A stretch of DNA of 64,000 nucleotides from Halorubrum sp. PV6 (GCF_003990725.2 NZ_CP030064.1:1364001-1428000); one strand, 5' to 3'. Numbered from the stretch's first letter, positions 24,286-34,297 are shown. Notes: a model not told the origin generated them from the sequence alone. Numbers and translations are program-made.

Positions 24286-25380
24286 ATGAGTAAGCCGAGC
24301 CCCGACGCGTACGAGCAGGGGCGCGGAATGGACGCGCACAACGCCGTGATGCGCGACATCCGCGCCGAGCGCTCGGAGACGTACGACCCGACGCAGCCGA
24401 CGCGCGTGTGGATAGACGAGGACAACACGCCCGACGGCGTCGTCAACTCCCTCACGATCATCTTGAACACCGGCGGCTGCCGGTGGGCCCGCGCCGGCGG
24501 CTGTACCATGTGCGGCTACGTCGCCGAGTCCGTGGAGGGCGGGAGCGTGAGCCACGAGGCCCTGCTGAACCAGATCGACGTGTGTCTCGACCACGAGACG
24601 GAGAACGCGGACGCCCCCGCCGAACTCATCAAGATCTACACCTCCGGCTCCTTCCTCGACGAGCGCGAGGTGCCCGCGGAGACGCGCCGCGCCATCGCCG
24701 AGACGTTCGCGGACCGCGACCGGATCGTCGTCGAGTCGCTCCCCGACTTCGTGAGCCGGGAGAAGATCGGCGACTTCGCCGACCACGGCATCGCGACCGA
24801 CGTGGCGGTCGGGCTGGAGACGGCGACCGACCGCGTGCGCCACGACTGCGTGAACAAGTACTTCGACTTCGCCGACTTCGAGGACGCCTGCGCCGAGGCC
24901 GACGCCGCGGACGCCGAGTTCGACGCCGACGTGGGGATCAAGGCGTACCTCCTGATGAAGCCGCCCTTCCTCGCGGAGCCGGAGGCCGCCGCGGACATGA
25001 TCGACTCCATCCGGCGCTGCGCCGCCGTCGACGGCTGTCACACCGTCTCGATGAACCCGACGAACGTCCAGCGCTACACGATGGTCGACGAGCTGTTCTT
25101 CGAGGGCGGCTACCGCCCGCCGTGGCTCTGGTCGGTCGCGCACGTCTTAGAGGAGACGGCGGACGTCGACGCCATCGTCGTCTCCGACCCCGTCGGTCAC
25201 GGCTCCGACCGCGGCGCGCACAACTGCGGCGAGTGCGACGACCGCGTCCAGACCGCGATCAAGGACTTCGACAAGCGACAGGACCCGAGCGTCTTCTCGC
25301 AGGTCGACTGCGAGTGCGAGGCGACGTGGGAGTACGTGATGGCGGAGGAGACGAGTTACAACATGCCGCTCGCCCGGTAG
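24286..25380 (+). CDS. Archaeosine biosynthesis radical SAM protein RaSEA
   Basis: This is a 364-aa member of the Elp3-like radical SAM group that acts with ArcS to make archaeosine at position 15 of archaeal tRNA. The cluster-binding cysteines are in GGCRWARAGGCTMCGY near residue 65-80, followed by IYTSGSFLDEREVP and the VGLETATD strand typical of the family. The late CGECDD and DCECEATW cysteines match the family C-terminus. ATG 24286 lies about 28 nt after a TTTACG TATA-like element. Confidence 0.9.
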   Translation: MSKPSPDAYEQGRGMDAHNAVMRDIRAERSETYDPTQPTRVWIDEDNTPDGVVNSLTIILNTGGCRWARAGGCTMCGYVAESVEGGSVSHEALLNQIDVCLDHETENADAPAELIKIYTSGSFLDEREVPAETRRAIAETFADRDRIVVESLPDFVSREKIGDFADHGIATDVAVGLETATDRVRHDCVNKYFDFADFEDACAEADAADAEFDADVGIKAYLLMKPPFLAEPEAAADMIDSIRRCAAVDGCHTVSMNPTNVQRYTMVDELFFEGGYRPPWLWSVAHVLEETADVDAIVVSDPVGHGSDRGAHNCGECDDRVQTAIKDFDKRQDPSVFSQVDCECEATWEYVMAEETSYNMPLAR

Positions 25381-25561
25381 TCGCGCTCGGCTCACAATCG
25401 ACTCGGCTCACGACCGACCACAGCGATCACGGATATCGCACACACCCAAACGATCGATCACTAATAAGCGGATTTCTGAAATAAAACGTCGTGCTAACGC
25501 GGATCATACCGAACGATCAGGTCGAACAAGAGCCTTATACCTCCAGTTAGTTATGTATAGT

Positions 25562-25768
25562 ATGAACGCAGACGCCAGCGAACACCGGCTCTCACGTGAG
25601 AAGTCGGTCCTGTTCTGTGCGGAGTGTAGCTTCGAGAACCCCATCTCTGACGGGTGGCTCATCGTCACCGAGGGCGACGAGCGCACAGTCGTCTGTCCGG
25701 AGTGCGGGCACGTCGCCGACCACCGGACGACGCAGTCGGCGCCGACGCAGGCGCCGCGAGCCGACTGA
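25562..25768 (+). CDS. Small zinc-ribbon protein, 68 aa
   Basis: Two CxxC knuckles (CAEC and CPEC) about 25 residues apart with ISDGWLIVTEGDERTVV between them indicate one zinc ribbon. I prefer ATG 25562 over 25553 because a TATA element (CTTATAC, about 25531) lies 30 nt upstream, the usual distance for a leaderless gene. No specific function is known. Confidence 0.75.
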   Translation: MNADASEHRLSREKSVLFCAECSFENPISDGWLIVTEGDERTVVCPECGHVADHRTTQSAPTQAPRAD

Positions 25769-25834
25769 GCCGGCCGCCCCGTCACGAATCGTCGGTCCCG
25801 CCGTTTTCTTACTTCGCGACTCCCGCCGTTCGCC

Positions 25835-26662
25835 CTACGCTCTTTCCGGCGCGCGCTCTCGTAACACCGGAATCGCCGCGAGTTTCTCCTCGTCGAGCGC
25901 GTCCCAGTCGATGCCGGACGGTCGCTCGCGCGGCGCGTCGGGACGGATCGTCCGCTCGGGCGTCACCACCAGGTCGAGGGGCACGTCGTGCGGGTCGGGT
26001 TCGAGGCGGTGGGCGTCGGCGACCGGCGACTCGGGCCCGTCGAGCACCGACAGCTCGTGGACCGTGGTCGCCACCGTGGTCGCGTCGTCTGGACTCGTCC
26101 GGTGTGGACTCGCTCGACCATCCGAGGGGCTCCGCCTCTCGTCGTTCACCGCGCCGAGTTCGCTGAGGACACCCCACTCGAGGTCGCTGTACCCCTCGCC
26201 TTTGCCGATCCGGTCTCCGTCGGTCGTGACGCCCACCGACCCGGCGACGACGAGGTCGACGTGGGGGACCGCCTCGGGAGCGACGGGGGTCCCGTGCGTC
26301 GAGATGCCCGAGACCGTGGTGGCGTCGTCGACCGTCGGCGCGTCCGGATCGTCGGCGTCGGCGTGGGCCAGGTCGTCGGGGTCGATCCGGAGGAACGGGT
26401 CGGGGTCGCGCAGTCGCGGCTGAGCGACGAACAGCGTCTTGCCGGCGCGGAGCGCGGCGCGTCGGACCGGCAGTTGGGGCGCGTCGGGGTTGCACTTGAG
26501 CGTCTCGGCGGCGGCCCACTCCGGGGTGTCCGTCAGTCGCTCGCAGGCCGCGTCGGCGCCCGCGAAGTTGGGGATCCGGTCGTGTGGCGGGAACGGGAAG
26601 CGGGCCTGATCGCCCGCGTCGAACGCGTCCCAGACGGCCTCGCGGGCGGTCTGTTTGTCCAT
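25835..26662 (-). CDS. 5-formyltetrahydrofolate cyclo-ligase family protein
   Basis: This is a 275-aa protein. It has the family N-terminus (REAVWDAF...ARFPFPPHDRIPNFAG), a basic ATP-site segment (LPVRRAALRAGKTLFVAQPRL) and the GKGEGYSDLEW loop corresponding to the cyclo-ligase GKGxGYYD motif. Haloarchaeal proteins of this group are longer than the bacterial enzyme (about 190 aa), and this one has an acidic insert around residues 185-215, so the exact substrate is uncertain. Confidence 0.8.
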   Translation of the reverse strand: MDKQTAREAVWDAFDAGDQARFPFPPHDRIPNFAGADAACERLTDTPEWAAAETLKCNPDAPQLPVRRAALRAGKTLFVAQPRLRDPDPFLRIDPDDLAHADADDPDAPTVDDATTVSGISTHGTPVAPEAVPHVDLVVAGSVGVTTDGDRIGKGEGYSDLEWGVLSELGAVNDERRSPSDGRASPHRTSPDDATTVATTVHELSVLDGPESPVADAHRLEPDPHDVPLDLVVTPERTIRPDAPRERPSGIDWDALDEEKLAAIPVLRERAPERA

Positions 26663-26773
26663 ACCAGAGGGTGGGGCCGCCCCGGCAAGTAGCCCACGGC
26701 CGCGGCCCCGCCTCCGTCGGTCGAGAGCCGATCCATCGGGGCGTTTATATATCAGATGTGTGTGAATTCACCC

Positions 26774-27484
26774 ATGCTCGAAGACGGACTCTCGTATCCG
26801 GTTCGCGGCGACTGGATCGGGCGGATCATCATCGGCGGCGTGCTGGGGTTCCTCTCGGTGCTCCTCCTACCGGCGTTCGTCGTCGTCGGCTACCTCGTCC
26901 GCGTCCTCGAACAGACGGTCGGCGGCAACGAGGTCCCGCCGGAGTTCGACGAGTGGGGTGACCTCCTCGTGAAGGGTATCGTCGGGTCGTTGATCACGCT
27001 CGCCTACGTCATCGTCCCGGTGATCATCTACGGCGTCATCGTGACGACCGTCTTCGGCGCGGGCGCCGGAATCGGCGGCGACGCCGGCGCGCTCATCGGC
27101 GTGGTCGGCGTGCTGCTCGCGCTGTCGGCCATCCCCGTCCTGTTTCTGGTCTACTACGCGGTCCCGGCCGGGCTGACGGCCTACGCCGTCCGCGGCGAGA
27201 TGAGCGCCGCGTTCGACGTGAGCCTGCTGAAGCCGACGCTTCTCAGCACGGAGTACCTCGTCGCGGTGCTGATGCCCATCGTCGTCGCGGTGGTCACGTG
27301 GATCATCACCGCGGTCCTCTCGATAACCGTCGTCGGCCTCCTGCTCGTCCCCTTCGTCCAGTTTTACGGGCAGGTCGCGGTGTTCCGGATGTTCGGTGCG
27401 GCGTTCGCGAGCGTGAACGACCGCATCGACGCCGGCCCGGCCGGCGGCAGCGCGGGAAGCGTCGGCGACGACGCCGCCTTCTGA
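26774..27484 (+). CDS. DUF4013 family membrane protein
   Basis: This is a 236-aa protein with about five or six hydrophobic helices, starting with the LSYPVRGDWIGRIIIGGVLGF segment seen in DUF4013 proteins. ATG 26774 is preceded by TTTATATAT at about 26743, 28-31 nt upstream, arguing against the upstream ATG at 26756. The function of the family is unknown. Confidence 0.8.
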   Translation: MLEDGLSYPVRGDWIGRIIIGGVLGFLSVLLLPAFVVVGYLVRVLEQTVGGNEVPPEFDEWGDLLVKGIVGSLITLAYVIVPVIIYGVIVTTVFGAGAGIGGDAGALIGVVGVLLALSAIPVLFLVYYAVPAGLTAYAVRGEMSAAFDVSLLKPTLLSTEYLVAVLMPIVVAVVTWIITAVLSITVVGLLLVPFVQFYGQVAVFRMFGAAFASVNDRIDAGPAGGSAGSVGDDAAF

Positions 27485-27544
27485 ACCGGACCGGCGGCGG
27501 TTCACGACGCGCCTTTTAAACCGCTCACTCGCCCACGTACGGGT

Positions 27545-28165
27545 ATGTTTGAAGACCGGCCGGCCCGCGACGCGGAGGTCGTCCTCGTCGGACGCTCGAA
27601 CGTCGGCAAGTCCACGCTGATGCGCGAGCTGACGGGGCACGACTTCTCGACCGGCGGTAAGCCGGGCGTCACCCGGCAGCCGAACCACTTCGACTGGGCC
27701 AGCGAGAGCTTCATGTTCACGGACCTGCCCGGCTTCGGGTTCATGTCCGGCGTCGAAGAGGAGCACCGCGAGGCGATCAAGACGAACATCGTTCACTACC
27801 TCGAAGACAACGCCGACTCGATTCTGGCCGGCGTCGTCGTGATGGACGGGAAGGCCGCCGTCGACATCATCGACCGCCACGCCGAGCGCGGGAACATCCC
27901 CCACGACGTCGAGATGTTCGGCTTCTTAGAGGACGTGGGCGTCGAGCCCATCGTCGCCGTCAACAAGACCGACAAGATCGACGACCTCGACGAGCGGCTC
28001 GACGCGATCTGCGACCGCCTCGGCCTCTACCCGCCCTGGCAGCAGTGGTCCGACCGCGTCGCGCCGATCTGTGCGAAGCGCGGCGACATCGACGCGTTAG
28101 AGGAGTGTCTCCGGACGCGGTTCCACGACCACAACCGCGACGACCTCCTGAAGTTCGTCGCCTGA
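27545..28165 (+). CDS. engB: GTP-binding protein EngB
   Basis: This is a 206-aa TRAFAC GTPase. G1 is GRSNVGKST, a G2-like threonine is in KPGVTR, G3 is DLPG and G4 is NKTD. These and the WQQW-type C-terminus match the EngB/YihA group, which in bacteria helps assemble the large ribosomal subunit. A TTTTAAAC box about 30 nt before the ATG is its promoter. Confidence 0.9.
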   Translation: MFEDRPARDAEVVLVGRSNVGKSTLMRELTGHDFSTGGKPGVTRQPNHFDWASESFMFTDLPGFGFMSGVEEEHREAIKTNIVHYLEDNADSILAGVVVMDGKAAVDIIDRHAERGNIPHDVEMFGFLEDVGVEPIVAVNKTDKIDDLDERLDAICDRLGLYPPWQQWSDRVAPICAKRGDIDALEECLRTRFHDHNRDDLLKFVA

Positions 28166-28230
28166 GCGACACCGAGCAGCGCGCTGCGATCCGGAGGGGA
28201 GTATAAATAGCCCGCCTGTGAGATGAGTCC

Positions 28231-28611
28231 ATGAATGGCCGCCACCTCACGACCGTCGGCGTCGCGATCACGACGGCCGTCGTCGTGGGCGGGCTGCTCA
28301 CCGAACTGCTCGCGGCCCGGATCGCGTTTTCGGCGATCGTCGGGCTCCCCGCGGGACTCCTCGCGGGCGTCGTGGCGGGGACGGCGGCGTGGGTGCGATA
28401 CGGGCGAGCGGGACGCCTTCGCCCGGCGCTTTTCGGCGTCGCCGCGTTCGGGTACGCCCTGCTCGCGGCGGCAAGCCTCTCGTACTCCGTCCCCCCTGTT
28501 CGAGGGCTGGTGAGCGTCGGCACGGCCGTCCCGTTCGCGGTCGCCTGCGCGGTGCTCGTTGGCGTCGCCGCGGCGCTGCGCGCTCGTCGCGCGGCGAGCC
28601 AACGCGAGTGA
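28231..28611 (+). CDS. Conserved-style haloarchaeal membrane protein, 126 aa
   Basis: Four hydrophobic helices with basic connecting loops (RYGRAGRLRP) cover nearly the whole protein. TATAAATA at about 28202-28209 lies some 25 nt before the ATG, so it is a leaderless gene with a strong promoter. No family is recognised. Confidence 0.7.
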   Translation: MNGRHLTTVGVAITTAVVVGGLLTELLAARIAFSAIVGLPAGLLAGVVAGTAAWVRYGRAGRLRPALFGVAAFGYALLAAASLSYSVPPVRGLVSVGTAVPFAVACAVLVGVAAALRARRAASQRE

Positions 28612-28643
28612 GGCATTTAAAAACGACCTCGTGGACGCGTCGA

Positions 28644-28997
28644 TCAGGCGAACACGACGAACCGAAACAGCCACAGCGCGGCCATCCCGACCGTGATCGT
28701 CGCGAACACGTTCTCCGTGCGCCACGCGACCACTCCGGCGGCGACGCCGGCGATCAGTCGCTCGTCGGCCAGCGTCGCGGCGACGGTCGGCTCTATCGAG
28801 ATCAGGTACGGGAAGACGAGCGCCGCCAGCACCGCCGGCGGCACGTAGCGGAGGGGGCGTTTGATCCCGTCCGGCACCTCGTCGATCCGCCCGAACAGGT
28901 GGATAAAGGAGAGCCGGAAGCCGTAGGTCGTGACGCCGATGAGGACGATGGCGACCCAGACCCGAACCGACCCGCCGACGAGGGCGCCGCCCGTCAT
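28644..28997 (-). CDS. azlD: AzlD family branched-chain amino acid exporter subunit
   Basis: This is a 117-aa protein with four transmembrane helices. TYGFRLSF near the N-terminus and LRYVPPAVLAALVFP are AzlD family marks. Start and upstream stop overlap (ATGA at 28994-28997) with the azlC gene, its expected partner in a two-component amino acid exporter. Confidence 0.9.
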   Translation of the reverse strand: MTGGALVGGSVRVWVAIVLIGVTTYGFRLSFIHLFGRIDEVPDGIKRPLRYVPPAVLAALVFPYLISIEPTVAATLADERLIAGVAAGVVAWRTENVFATITVGMAALWLFRFVVFA

Positions 28998-29689
28998 CCG
29001 CCGATCACCTCGGTCGCGAGACCCGCGACGATACCGGAGACCGCCCCCGTGAGCAGGCCGAGGTTCATCGGCAGGCCGGCGGCGGCGACGGCGACGGCGC
29101 CGCCGACGACCGCCGCGAGGACGGTCGGGCGATCCTTCATGGCGGGGACGAGAAGCGCCAAGAACACCAGCGGGACCGCGAACGTCAGCCCCCACGCGTC
29201 CGGCACCCCCGCGCCGATGACGAAGCCGACGACCGTCGTGATCTGCCAGACGATCCACAGCGTCGCGGCCGCGCCGAGGTAGTAGCGCCACCGGGTCCGG
29301 TCCGGGGTTCGCTCGTACTCAGCGACCGAGAGGGCGTACGCCTGGTCGGTGAGGAGATACGCGAGCCCCGCGCGGAAACGGCGACCGTAGTCCGCCAGGT
29401 ACGGCGCGATGGACGCCGAGTACATCACCATGCGCACGTTGATCACGACCGCGGTGCCGATCACGACCGCGAGCGGGGCGTTCTGTGCGAGCAGCTCGAT
29501 AGCGGCGAGTTGGGAGGCGCCGGCGAACACGATCACCGACAGCCCGACCGCCTCGGCCAACCCCAGTCCGGCGTTGACCGCCGCGATGCCCGCGACGAGC
29601 CCGAAGGGGATGATGCCGAGAAGCAGCGGTGAGACGTCCCTAACGCCGGCGCGGGTGTCGGGGTCGAGTGGGAGTCCGTCCACGGTCAC
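28994..29689 (-). CDS. azlC: AzlC family branched-chain amino acid exporter
   Basis: This is a 231-aa protein with five or more transmembrane segments; GIIPFGLVAGIAAVNAGL, FAGASQLAAIEL, NVRMVMYSASIAPYL and LTDQAYAL are typical AzlC segments. The GTG start 29689 overlaps the stop of trmJ (GTGA). With AzlD it probably exports branched-chain amino acids or analogues. Confidence 0.92.
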   Translation of the reverse strand: MTVDGLPLDPDTRAGVRDVSPLLLGIIPFGLVAGIAAVNAGLGLAEAVGLSVIVFAGASQLAAIELLAQNAPLAVVIGTAVVINVRMVMYSASIAPYLADYGRRFRAGLAYLLTDQAYALSVAEYERTPDRTRWRYYLGAAATLWIVWQITTVVGFVIGAGVPDAWGLTFAVPLVFLALLVPAMKDRPTVLAAVVGGAVAVAAAGLPMNLGLLTGAVSGIVAGLATEVIGG

Positions 29690-30516
29690 TCGCGCGGGTA
29701 CACCGGTTCGTCGTGTTTCGCGGCGAGGTGGTCGGCGTGTTCGAGCTTCGTCGTGGCCTTGCGGAACGTCCCGAGCAGCGAGTGGATCTCCCGTTCCGTC
29801 GGGTGTGCGCGCCCGAGCAGCCGGCGCATCAACAGCGCGTTCTTCTCGCGGACGTGTTCGCGCTGGCCGCCGGCCGCGAGGAACTCGCCGAAGAACTCGT
29901 GGAAGCGCTCCACGTCGGGTTCGGGAGCGCGGGTGACCGCGGTGTCGGGGAGCTGCGTCTCGTCGACCGTGATGTCGCGGAGTTCGTACAGGAGGACGGT
30001 GGCGGCCTGCCCGAGGTTCAAGACGGGGTAGTCGTCGTCCGCCGGGATCGAACACACCTCGTCGAGGCGCGACAGCTCCTCGTTGTTGAGTCCGCGCCCT
30101 TCCCGCCCGAAGACGATAGCGGTCGGGGCGTCCACGGTCCGCAGCGACTCGCGGAGTTCGGCCGGCGTCTTAAACGGGAACCGCTCGTGGCTCTGGTCGT
30201 CCTCGCCGGTGATCGCGGTCGTCCCGACCGTGTGGTAGTTTTCGACGACCTCGTCGAAGGTCACCTCGTCCGCGTTCGGGAGGACGTCCTCGCGGGCGTG
30301 ACCGGCGAACCCGTACGCCTCGCCGTCCTCCGGGAGCGCCGGCGGGTCGACCAGTTTGAGGTCCGAGAGCCCGAAGTTCTTCATCGCTCTCGCGATGGTG
30401 CCGACGTTGCCGGGCGTCTCCGGTTCGACGACGACCACGACGGGTTTGCGGCGGGTGCGCGAGTCCGCGTCGGCGTCGGTGTTGCCGTCGCCGTCGACCG
30501 CGTCTCCCTCGCTCAT
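29686..30516 (-). CDS. trmJ: tRNA 2'-O-methyltransferase TrmJ family
   Basis: This is a 276-aa SPOUT methyltransferase acting on tRNA ribose, classically position 32. The three SPOUT motifs are PETPGNVGTIARAMKNFG, IVFGREGRGLNNEEL and VLNLGQAATVLLYEL; a helical C-terminal extension follows (about 195-276). ATG 30516 overlaps the upstream stop and the TGA overlaps azlC, placing it in a coupled four-gene run. Confidence 0.9.
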   Translation of the reverse strand: MSEGDAVDGDGNTDADADSRTRRKPVVVVVEPETPGNVGTIARAMKNFGLSDLKLVDPPALPEDGEAYGFAGHAREDVLPNADEVTFDEVVENYHTVGTTAITGEDDQSHERFPFKTPAELRESLRTVDAPTAIVFGREGRGLNNEELSRLDEVCSIPADDDYPVLNLGQAATVLLYELRDITVDETQLPDTAVTRAPEPDVERFHEFFGEFLAAGGQREHVREKNALLMRRLLGRAHPTEREIHSLLGTFRKATTKLEHADHLAAKHDEPVYPRE

Positions 30517-31097
30517 CGGTTCGACGGGTAGTCGGTCGAGAGGTCGACGTCGCCGAGGTCGTCCTCGTCCAGTTCGTCCCCCTCGTCCGCCGACTTCCCG
30601 GCCAGTTCGAGGATGTCGATCCGGTCGCCTTCGAAGTCCTGTTCGACGCGTTCCTGGATGTCCTGTTGATCGGGGAGGTCCGGGAGGCCGTCGGGGTCCT
30701 CGTCGACGTGTTCGACCGACTCGTACCCGTCCGGCGCCTCGTTGCCCGCGGCGACCCACTCGTGGAAGCGGTCGCCGAACTCCAGGGAGCCGACGTGGTC
30801 GCTTCCGCCCTCCTCGCGGAACCAGTAGAGTAGGTCCGGTTCGTGTTCCGGACAGAGCAGGACCTCGCCTTTCGGCTCACCGTAGACGATTTCGGCCTGG
30901 TTACAGCGGTGGACTTCCGCTTCGCCGTGGTCGAGGTAGCAGACGTCGCAGGGCTCCTCGACGAGGCTGACGAGTCGGAGGAGTCGCTCCCGCGGCTCCT
31001 CGGGAATCTCGTCGAGGGGCTTTAGCTCCTCGTCGTCGGTGAATATCTCTGTCTCGTCGAACCGCCATCCGCGGAGGCCGACGCTCACTTTCGCCAT
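30513..31097 (-). CDS. Haloarchaeal zinc-binding-type protein, 194 aa
   Basis: A CDVC pair, a later RCNQ cysteine and LLCPEHEPD give a likely Cys4 or Cys3-His metal site within residues 50-85. The rest is acidic and includes a C-terminal low-complexity Asp/Glu stretch. It overlaps trmJ by 4 nt (ATGA), so it may be linked to translation or tRNA biology, but no function is recognised. Confidence 0.7.
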   Translation of the reverse strand: MAKVSVGLRGWRFDETEIFTDDEELKPLDEIPEEPRERLLRLVSLVEEPCDVCYLDHGEAEVHRCNQAEIVYGEPKGEVLLCPEHEPDLLYWFREEGGSDHVGSLEFGDRFHEWVAAGNEAPDGYESVEHVDEDPDGLPDLPDQQDIQERVEQDFEGDRIDILELAGKSADEGDELDEDDLGDVDLSTDYPSNR

Positions 31098-31190
31098 GCC
31101 CCAGTTACACGTGGCGCGAATAAAAGCGCGTCCTTCCGCGCGAACGCCCCCGTCGCGGGGCCTATACGACCGGGCGACCTACGCGACCCA

Positions 31191-31763
31191 ATGCGACGAC
31201 GACGGATCCTCTCGGCGGTCGGTGTCGCGTCGGCCGGCGCGCTCGCGGGCTGTGGCGGGCGAGCCCCGGCGGGAGACGGGACCGACGGCGAGGGCGCGAG
31301 CGACGGCGACGAAGGCGGTGGCGGCGCGAACGACGCAACCGCGGGGGAGTGGCCCGCCGGGACGTACGCCGACTACGAGACGGCGACCGTGACGGTGACC
31401 GGGGCCGACGGCGAGGCGCGCGGGTCGGTGCGCGCCGCGATTGCGGACACGCGCGATAAGCGGATTCTGGGACTGAGCGCCGCCCCCTCGCTGCCGGACG
31501 ACGCCGGTATGCTGTTCGTCTACGACGCGCCACAGGAGTCGCTCACGTACATCATGCCGGAGATGAGCTTCGGTATCGACATCGTCTACGTCGACGCCGA
31601 CCGGGCGATAACCCGGATCCACAACGCCCCGAAGCCGGGGCCGGACGAGGACGGCAGCGAGCAGCGATACCCAGGGTCCGGTCAGTACGTGCTTGAGGTG
31701 CCGTATCGCTGGACCGAACGCAACGACGTTGCCGTCGGCGACACGCTCTCCTTCCAACTGTAG
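31191..31763 (+). CDS. DUF192 domain lipoprotein, Tat-type
   Basis: This is a 190-aa protein. The N-terminus has a twin-arginine run (RRRRILS) and a lipobox (GALAGC), so it is probably exported by Tat and lipid-anchored. After an acidic Gly-rich linker the DUF192 domain runs from about residue 65 to the end (ADTRDKRILGLSAAPSLPDDAGMLFVY and MSFGIDIVYVD). Function of the domain is unknown. Confidence 0.85.
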   Translation: MRRRRILSAVGVASAGALAGCGGRAPAGDGTDGEGASDGDEGGGGANDATAGEWPAGTYADYETATVTVTGADGEARGSVRAAIADTRDKRILGLSAAPSLPDDAGMLFVYDAPQESLTYIMPEMSFGIDIVYVDADRAITRIHNAPKPGPDEDGSEQRYPGSGQYVLEVPYRWTERNDVAVGDTLSFQL

Positions 31764-31769
31764 CGTCGG

Positions 31770-32000
31770 CTATCGGGGTTTCTCTGCCAGGTCTGGAGTG
31801 AACGACGGGAGATCCGACTCCCGCGCGACGCCGACGACGAGGACGACGCTCATGACCGCAAAGAGGGCCACGAGCGCGAGCGCGAAGACGGTCAACGCGG
31901 CCGTCATCAGCAGGTCGCTCCCGAGCAGTTCGCCGCCGATGGTCGCGAGGAGGGCCGCCACGGCAAGTCTGAGCAGTCGATCTTCGGATTTCGTGTCCAT
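31770..32000 (-). CDS. Small membrane protein, 76 aa
   Basis: Two adjacent hydrophobic helices (about residues 11-31 and 32-58) lie between a charged N-terminus and a polar tail. It converges on the DUF192 gene with 6 bp between the stops. The ATG at 32000 is the first that precedes the hydrophobic region without a long basic extension. No family is recognised. Confidence 0.65.
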   Translation of the reverse strand: MDTKSEDRLLRLAVAALLATIGGELLGSDLLMTAALTVFALALVALFAVMSVVLVVGVARESDLPSFTPDLAEKPR

Positions 32001-32208
32001 CCGACACCTTGGGCGCGGAGCCGAATAAGGCGTGCCCGACGCCTGTCGTCGTGGCTCACACTGACACGTTCGCCGCTGAAGGGGGCGATGATCGCCCCAC
32101 GGTGGCCGGCGACGACCGGCCGTCTGTTCCGACTTGCGCTCGGTCGATCGTGTGGTGTCATCTCTTGGCACTCCCCCCGTTTATGTCGCTCGCGCCCGTG
32201 CTGATCGT

Positions 32209-33422
32209 ATGCGAAACGTGGACGCCGCGGGACTCGGAATCGGCGACGACCATCCGCCCCGGATCATGGGCGTGCTCAACGTCTCGGAGGAGTCGCCGTA
32301 CGACCCCAGCGTGTACGACGATCCGGGCGAAGCCGCCGAGTACGTCGACGAGGAGCTGATCGGCGAGGGCGCAGACATCGTCGACGTCGGCCTCGAATCG
32401 GCAAACAAGGATCTCGACGTCCTCACGGCCGACCAAGAGCTCGAACGGCTCGACACCGCCATCGAGACGCTGGAGTCGACGTCCGGCGACGCCGTCTGGT
32501 CCATCGAGACCCGCTATCACGAGGTCGCCGACGCGGCGCTCTCGCGCGGGTTCGACATGGTCAACGACATCTGCGGGTTCGCCGACCCCGAGATGCCGCG
32601 GGTCTGCCGCGAACACGACGTGGCCGTCTCGAAGATGGCCTCGCCTCCCGACTTAGAGCGGCCGGGAGCCATCGAGGACGTCGACGACATCTACGAGGCG
32701 CTCTCGATGAACGGGTTCACGGACAAGACGATTCTCGACCCCGCGTTCGGCGGCTGGTCCGAGGCGAAGACCCACGAGGACGACCAGGAGACGTTCCACC
32801 GCCTGCGGGAGTTCCGCGGGTACGGCCGGCCGCTGCTCGTCTCGATCAACCGCAAGAGTTTCTTAAAAACGATCGCCGGCCGGACCACCGAGGAGGCGCT
32901 TCCGGTGTCGCTCGCGGCCACCTCGATGGCCGTCGAGCGCGGCGCGCACGTGATCCGCACCCACGACGTCGCCGAGACGCGGGACGCCGCGCTGATCGGC
33001 GCCGCGTTCGCCCGCGACCGGTTTAAAAAGACGCCGGCGACGGACGCCGTCTCGGTCGAGGAACTCGACGTGACGACGGTGCGAGAGGCCGACCGCCACC
33101 TCGACCGCCTCGCCGCAGACCCGACCGTCGCCGATGACACCGTCGTTCGAACGTACGAGATTCGCGGCCTCTCCGAGGAGGCGGTCGGCGGGCTCCGGGC
33201 GGCGACCGCCGAGCCGGGTGTCGGCGCCACGTTCGCCGTCGCCGGATCGGCCCGTGAGGCCCCGAGAGCGCCTCTGCGACCGACGGCGGCGCCTCCGAGG
33301 GCGGCGAGACCGGGCTTCTCGTCGGGACCGCCGACGGACTGAACGACGTGCGATCGGCGGTTTCGGACGTTTCAGCCGCGCTCGACGGCGCGCTCGAACC
33401 GATAGCCGGCGGCTCCAAGTAA
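32209..33422 (+). pseudogene. Dihydropteroate synthase-like protein with probable frameshift near 33260
   Basis: The DHPS-like core is intact: RIMGVLNVSEESPYD, EGADIVDVGLES, a FDMVNDICGFADPE strand, and a KTILDPAFGGW segment. The original frame stops at 33342 after a basic, proline-rich tail foreign to this acidic proteome. The next frame continues with an acidic sequence (ESASATDGGASEGGETG) to TAA 33420-33422. Restoring one C in the CCCC run at 33260-33263 would join the two parts. It is either a sequencing error or a recent frameshift affecting only the C-terminal domain. The MptE gene next door supports a pterin role. Confidence 0.7.
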
Positions 33423-33608
33423 GAGAAAGTTTATGCCGTCGTGTAGACAACCAGTTCAGTGGACGCCGGAGGGGCACGCGGGTAGGGGTACTCTGTGCCA
33501 CTCCGGCCCATATCATATTCACACCCGCCAGCGGCGGCGCCGTCCGTGGCCCCGATCGACCCGGCGCCACACCGAGGCGCTCGGCCGCCCGGCCACGGGG
33601 GTCGACGC

Positions 33609-34292
33609 GTGAACTTCGAGACGTTCGAACCCGTCTACGAGGCGATTCTCGACGACTTCGGCTTCGGCCGTGGCGCCGATGAGCGCGCCCGCGACATCGC
33701 CGCCGACCTCGCGACGCCGTTCACCCTCGATAGACTCGGCGACTGGCGGGGACAGACGGTCGCGATAGCCGGCGCCGCCCCCACTCTCGTCGACGACGTC
33801 GACATGGCTCGCGAGGCGGACGTGGTCGTCGCCGCCTCAACGGCGGCCGACGTGCTGTCCGACCGCGGCGTCGGCGTCGACTGTATGGTGACCGACCTCG
33901 ACAAGAACCCCGAGACGGCGGCGGCGCTGACCCGCGAGGGGGTCCCGGTCGCGGCCCACGCCCACGGCGACAACATCCCCGCGGTCCGCGAGTGGCTGCC
34001 GCGGTTCGACGACGCGGCGACGCTGGCGACGACGCAGGCGGCGCCGGTCGGCCCGGTCCGGAACCTCGGCGGGTTCACCGACGGCGACCGCGCCGCGTTC
34101 CTCGCGGACCACGTCGGCGCCGGGCGACTCGTGTTTCCGGGGTGGGACTTCGACGACCCCGCGGTCGGGCCGATGAAGGCGCGGAAACTCGACTGGGCCG
34201 CGAGGCTCTTAGGATGGTTAGAGCGGCGCCGCGACGAGCGCTTCGAGATTCTCGACGGGCGCCGCGACGACCTCGACCCGCTTTTTAAGTAA
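33609..34292 (+). CDS. mptE: 6-hydroxymethylpterin pyrophosphokinase MptE
   Basis: This is a 227-aa archaeal MptE-type enzyme that pyrophosphorylates 6-hydroxymethyl-7,8-dihydropterin in tetrahydrofolate/methanopterin-type pathways. Visible marks: [32 protein letters not shown] and [11 protein letters not shown], followed by [15 protein letters not shown] and FPGWDFDDP. The GTG start at 33609 begins the conserved [17 protein letters not shown]. It sits just after the DHPS-like gene. Confidence 0.88.
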   Translation: MNFETFEPVYEAILDDFGFGRGADERARDIAADLATPFTLDRLGDWRGQTVAIAGAAPTLVDDVDMAREADVVVAASTAADVLSDRGVGVDCMVTDLDKNPETAAALTREGVPVAAHAHGDNIPAVREWLPRFDDAATLATTQAAPVGPVRNLGGFTDGDRAAFLADHVGAGRLVFPGWDFDDPAVGPMKARKLDWAARLLGWLERRRDERFEILDGRRDDLDPLFK

Positions 34293-34297
34293 CGCGC

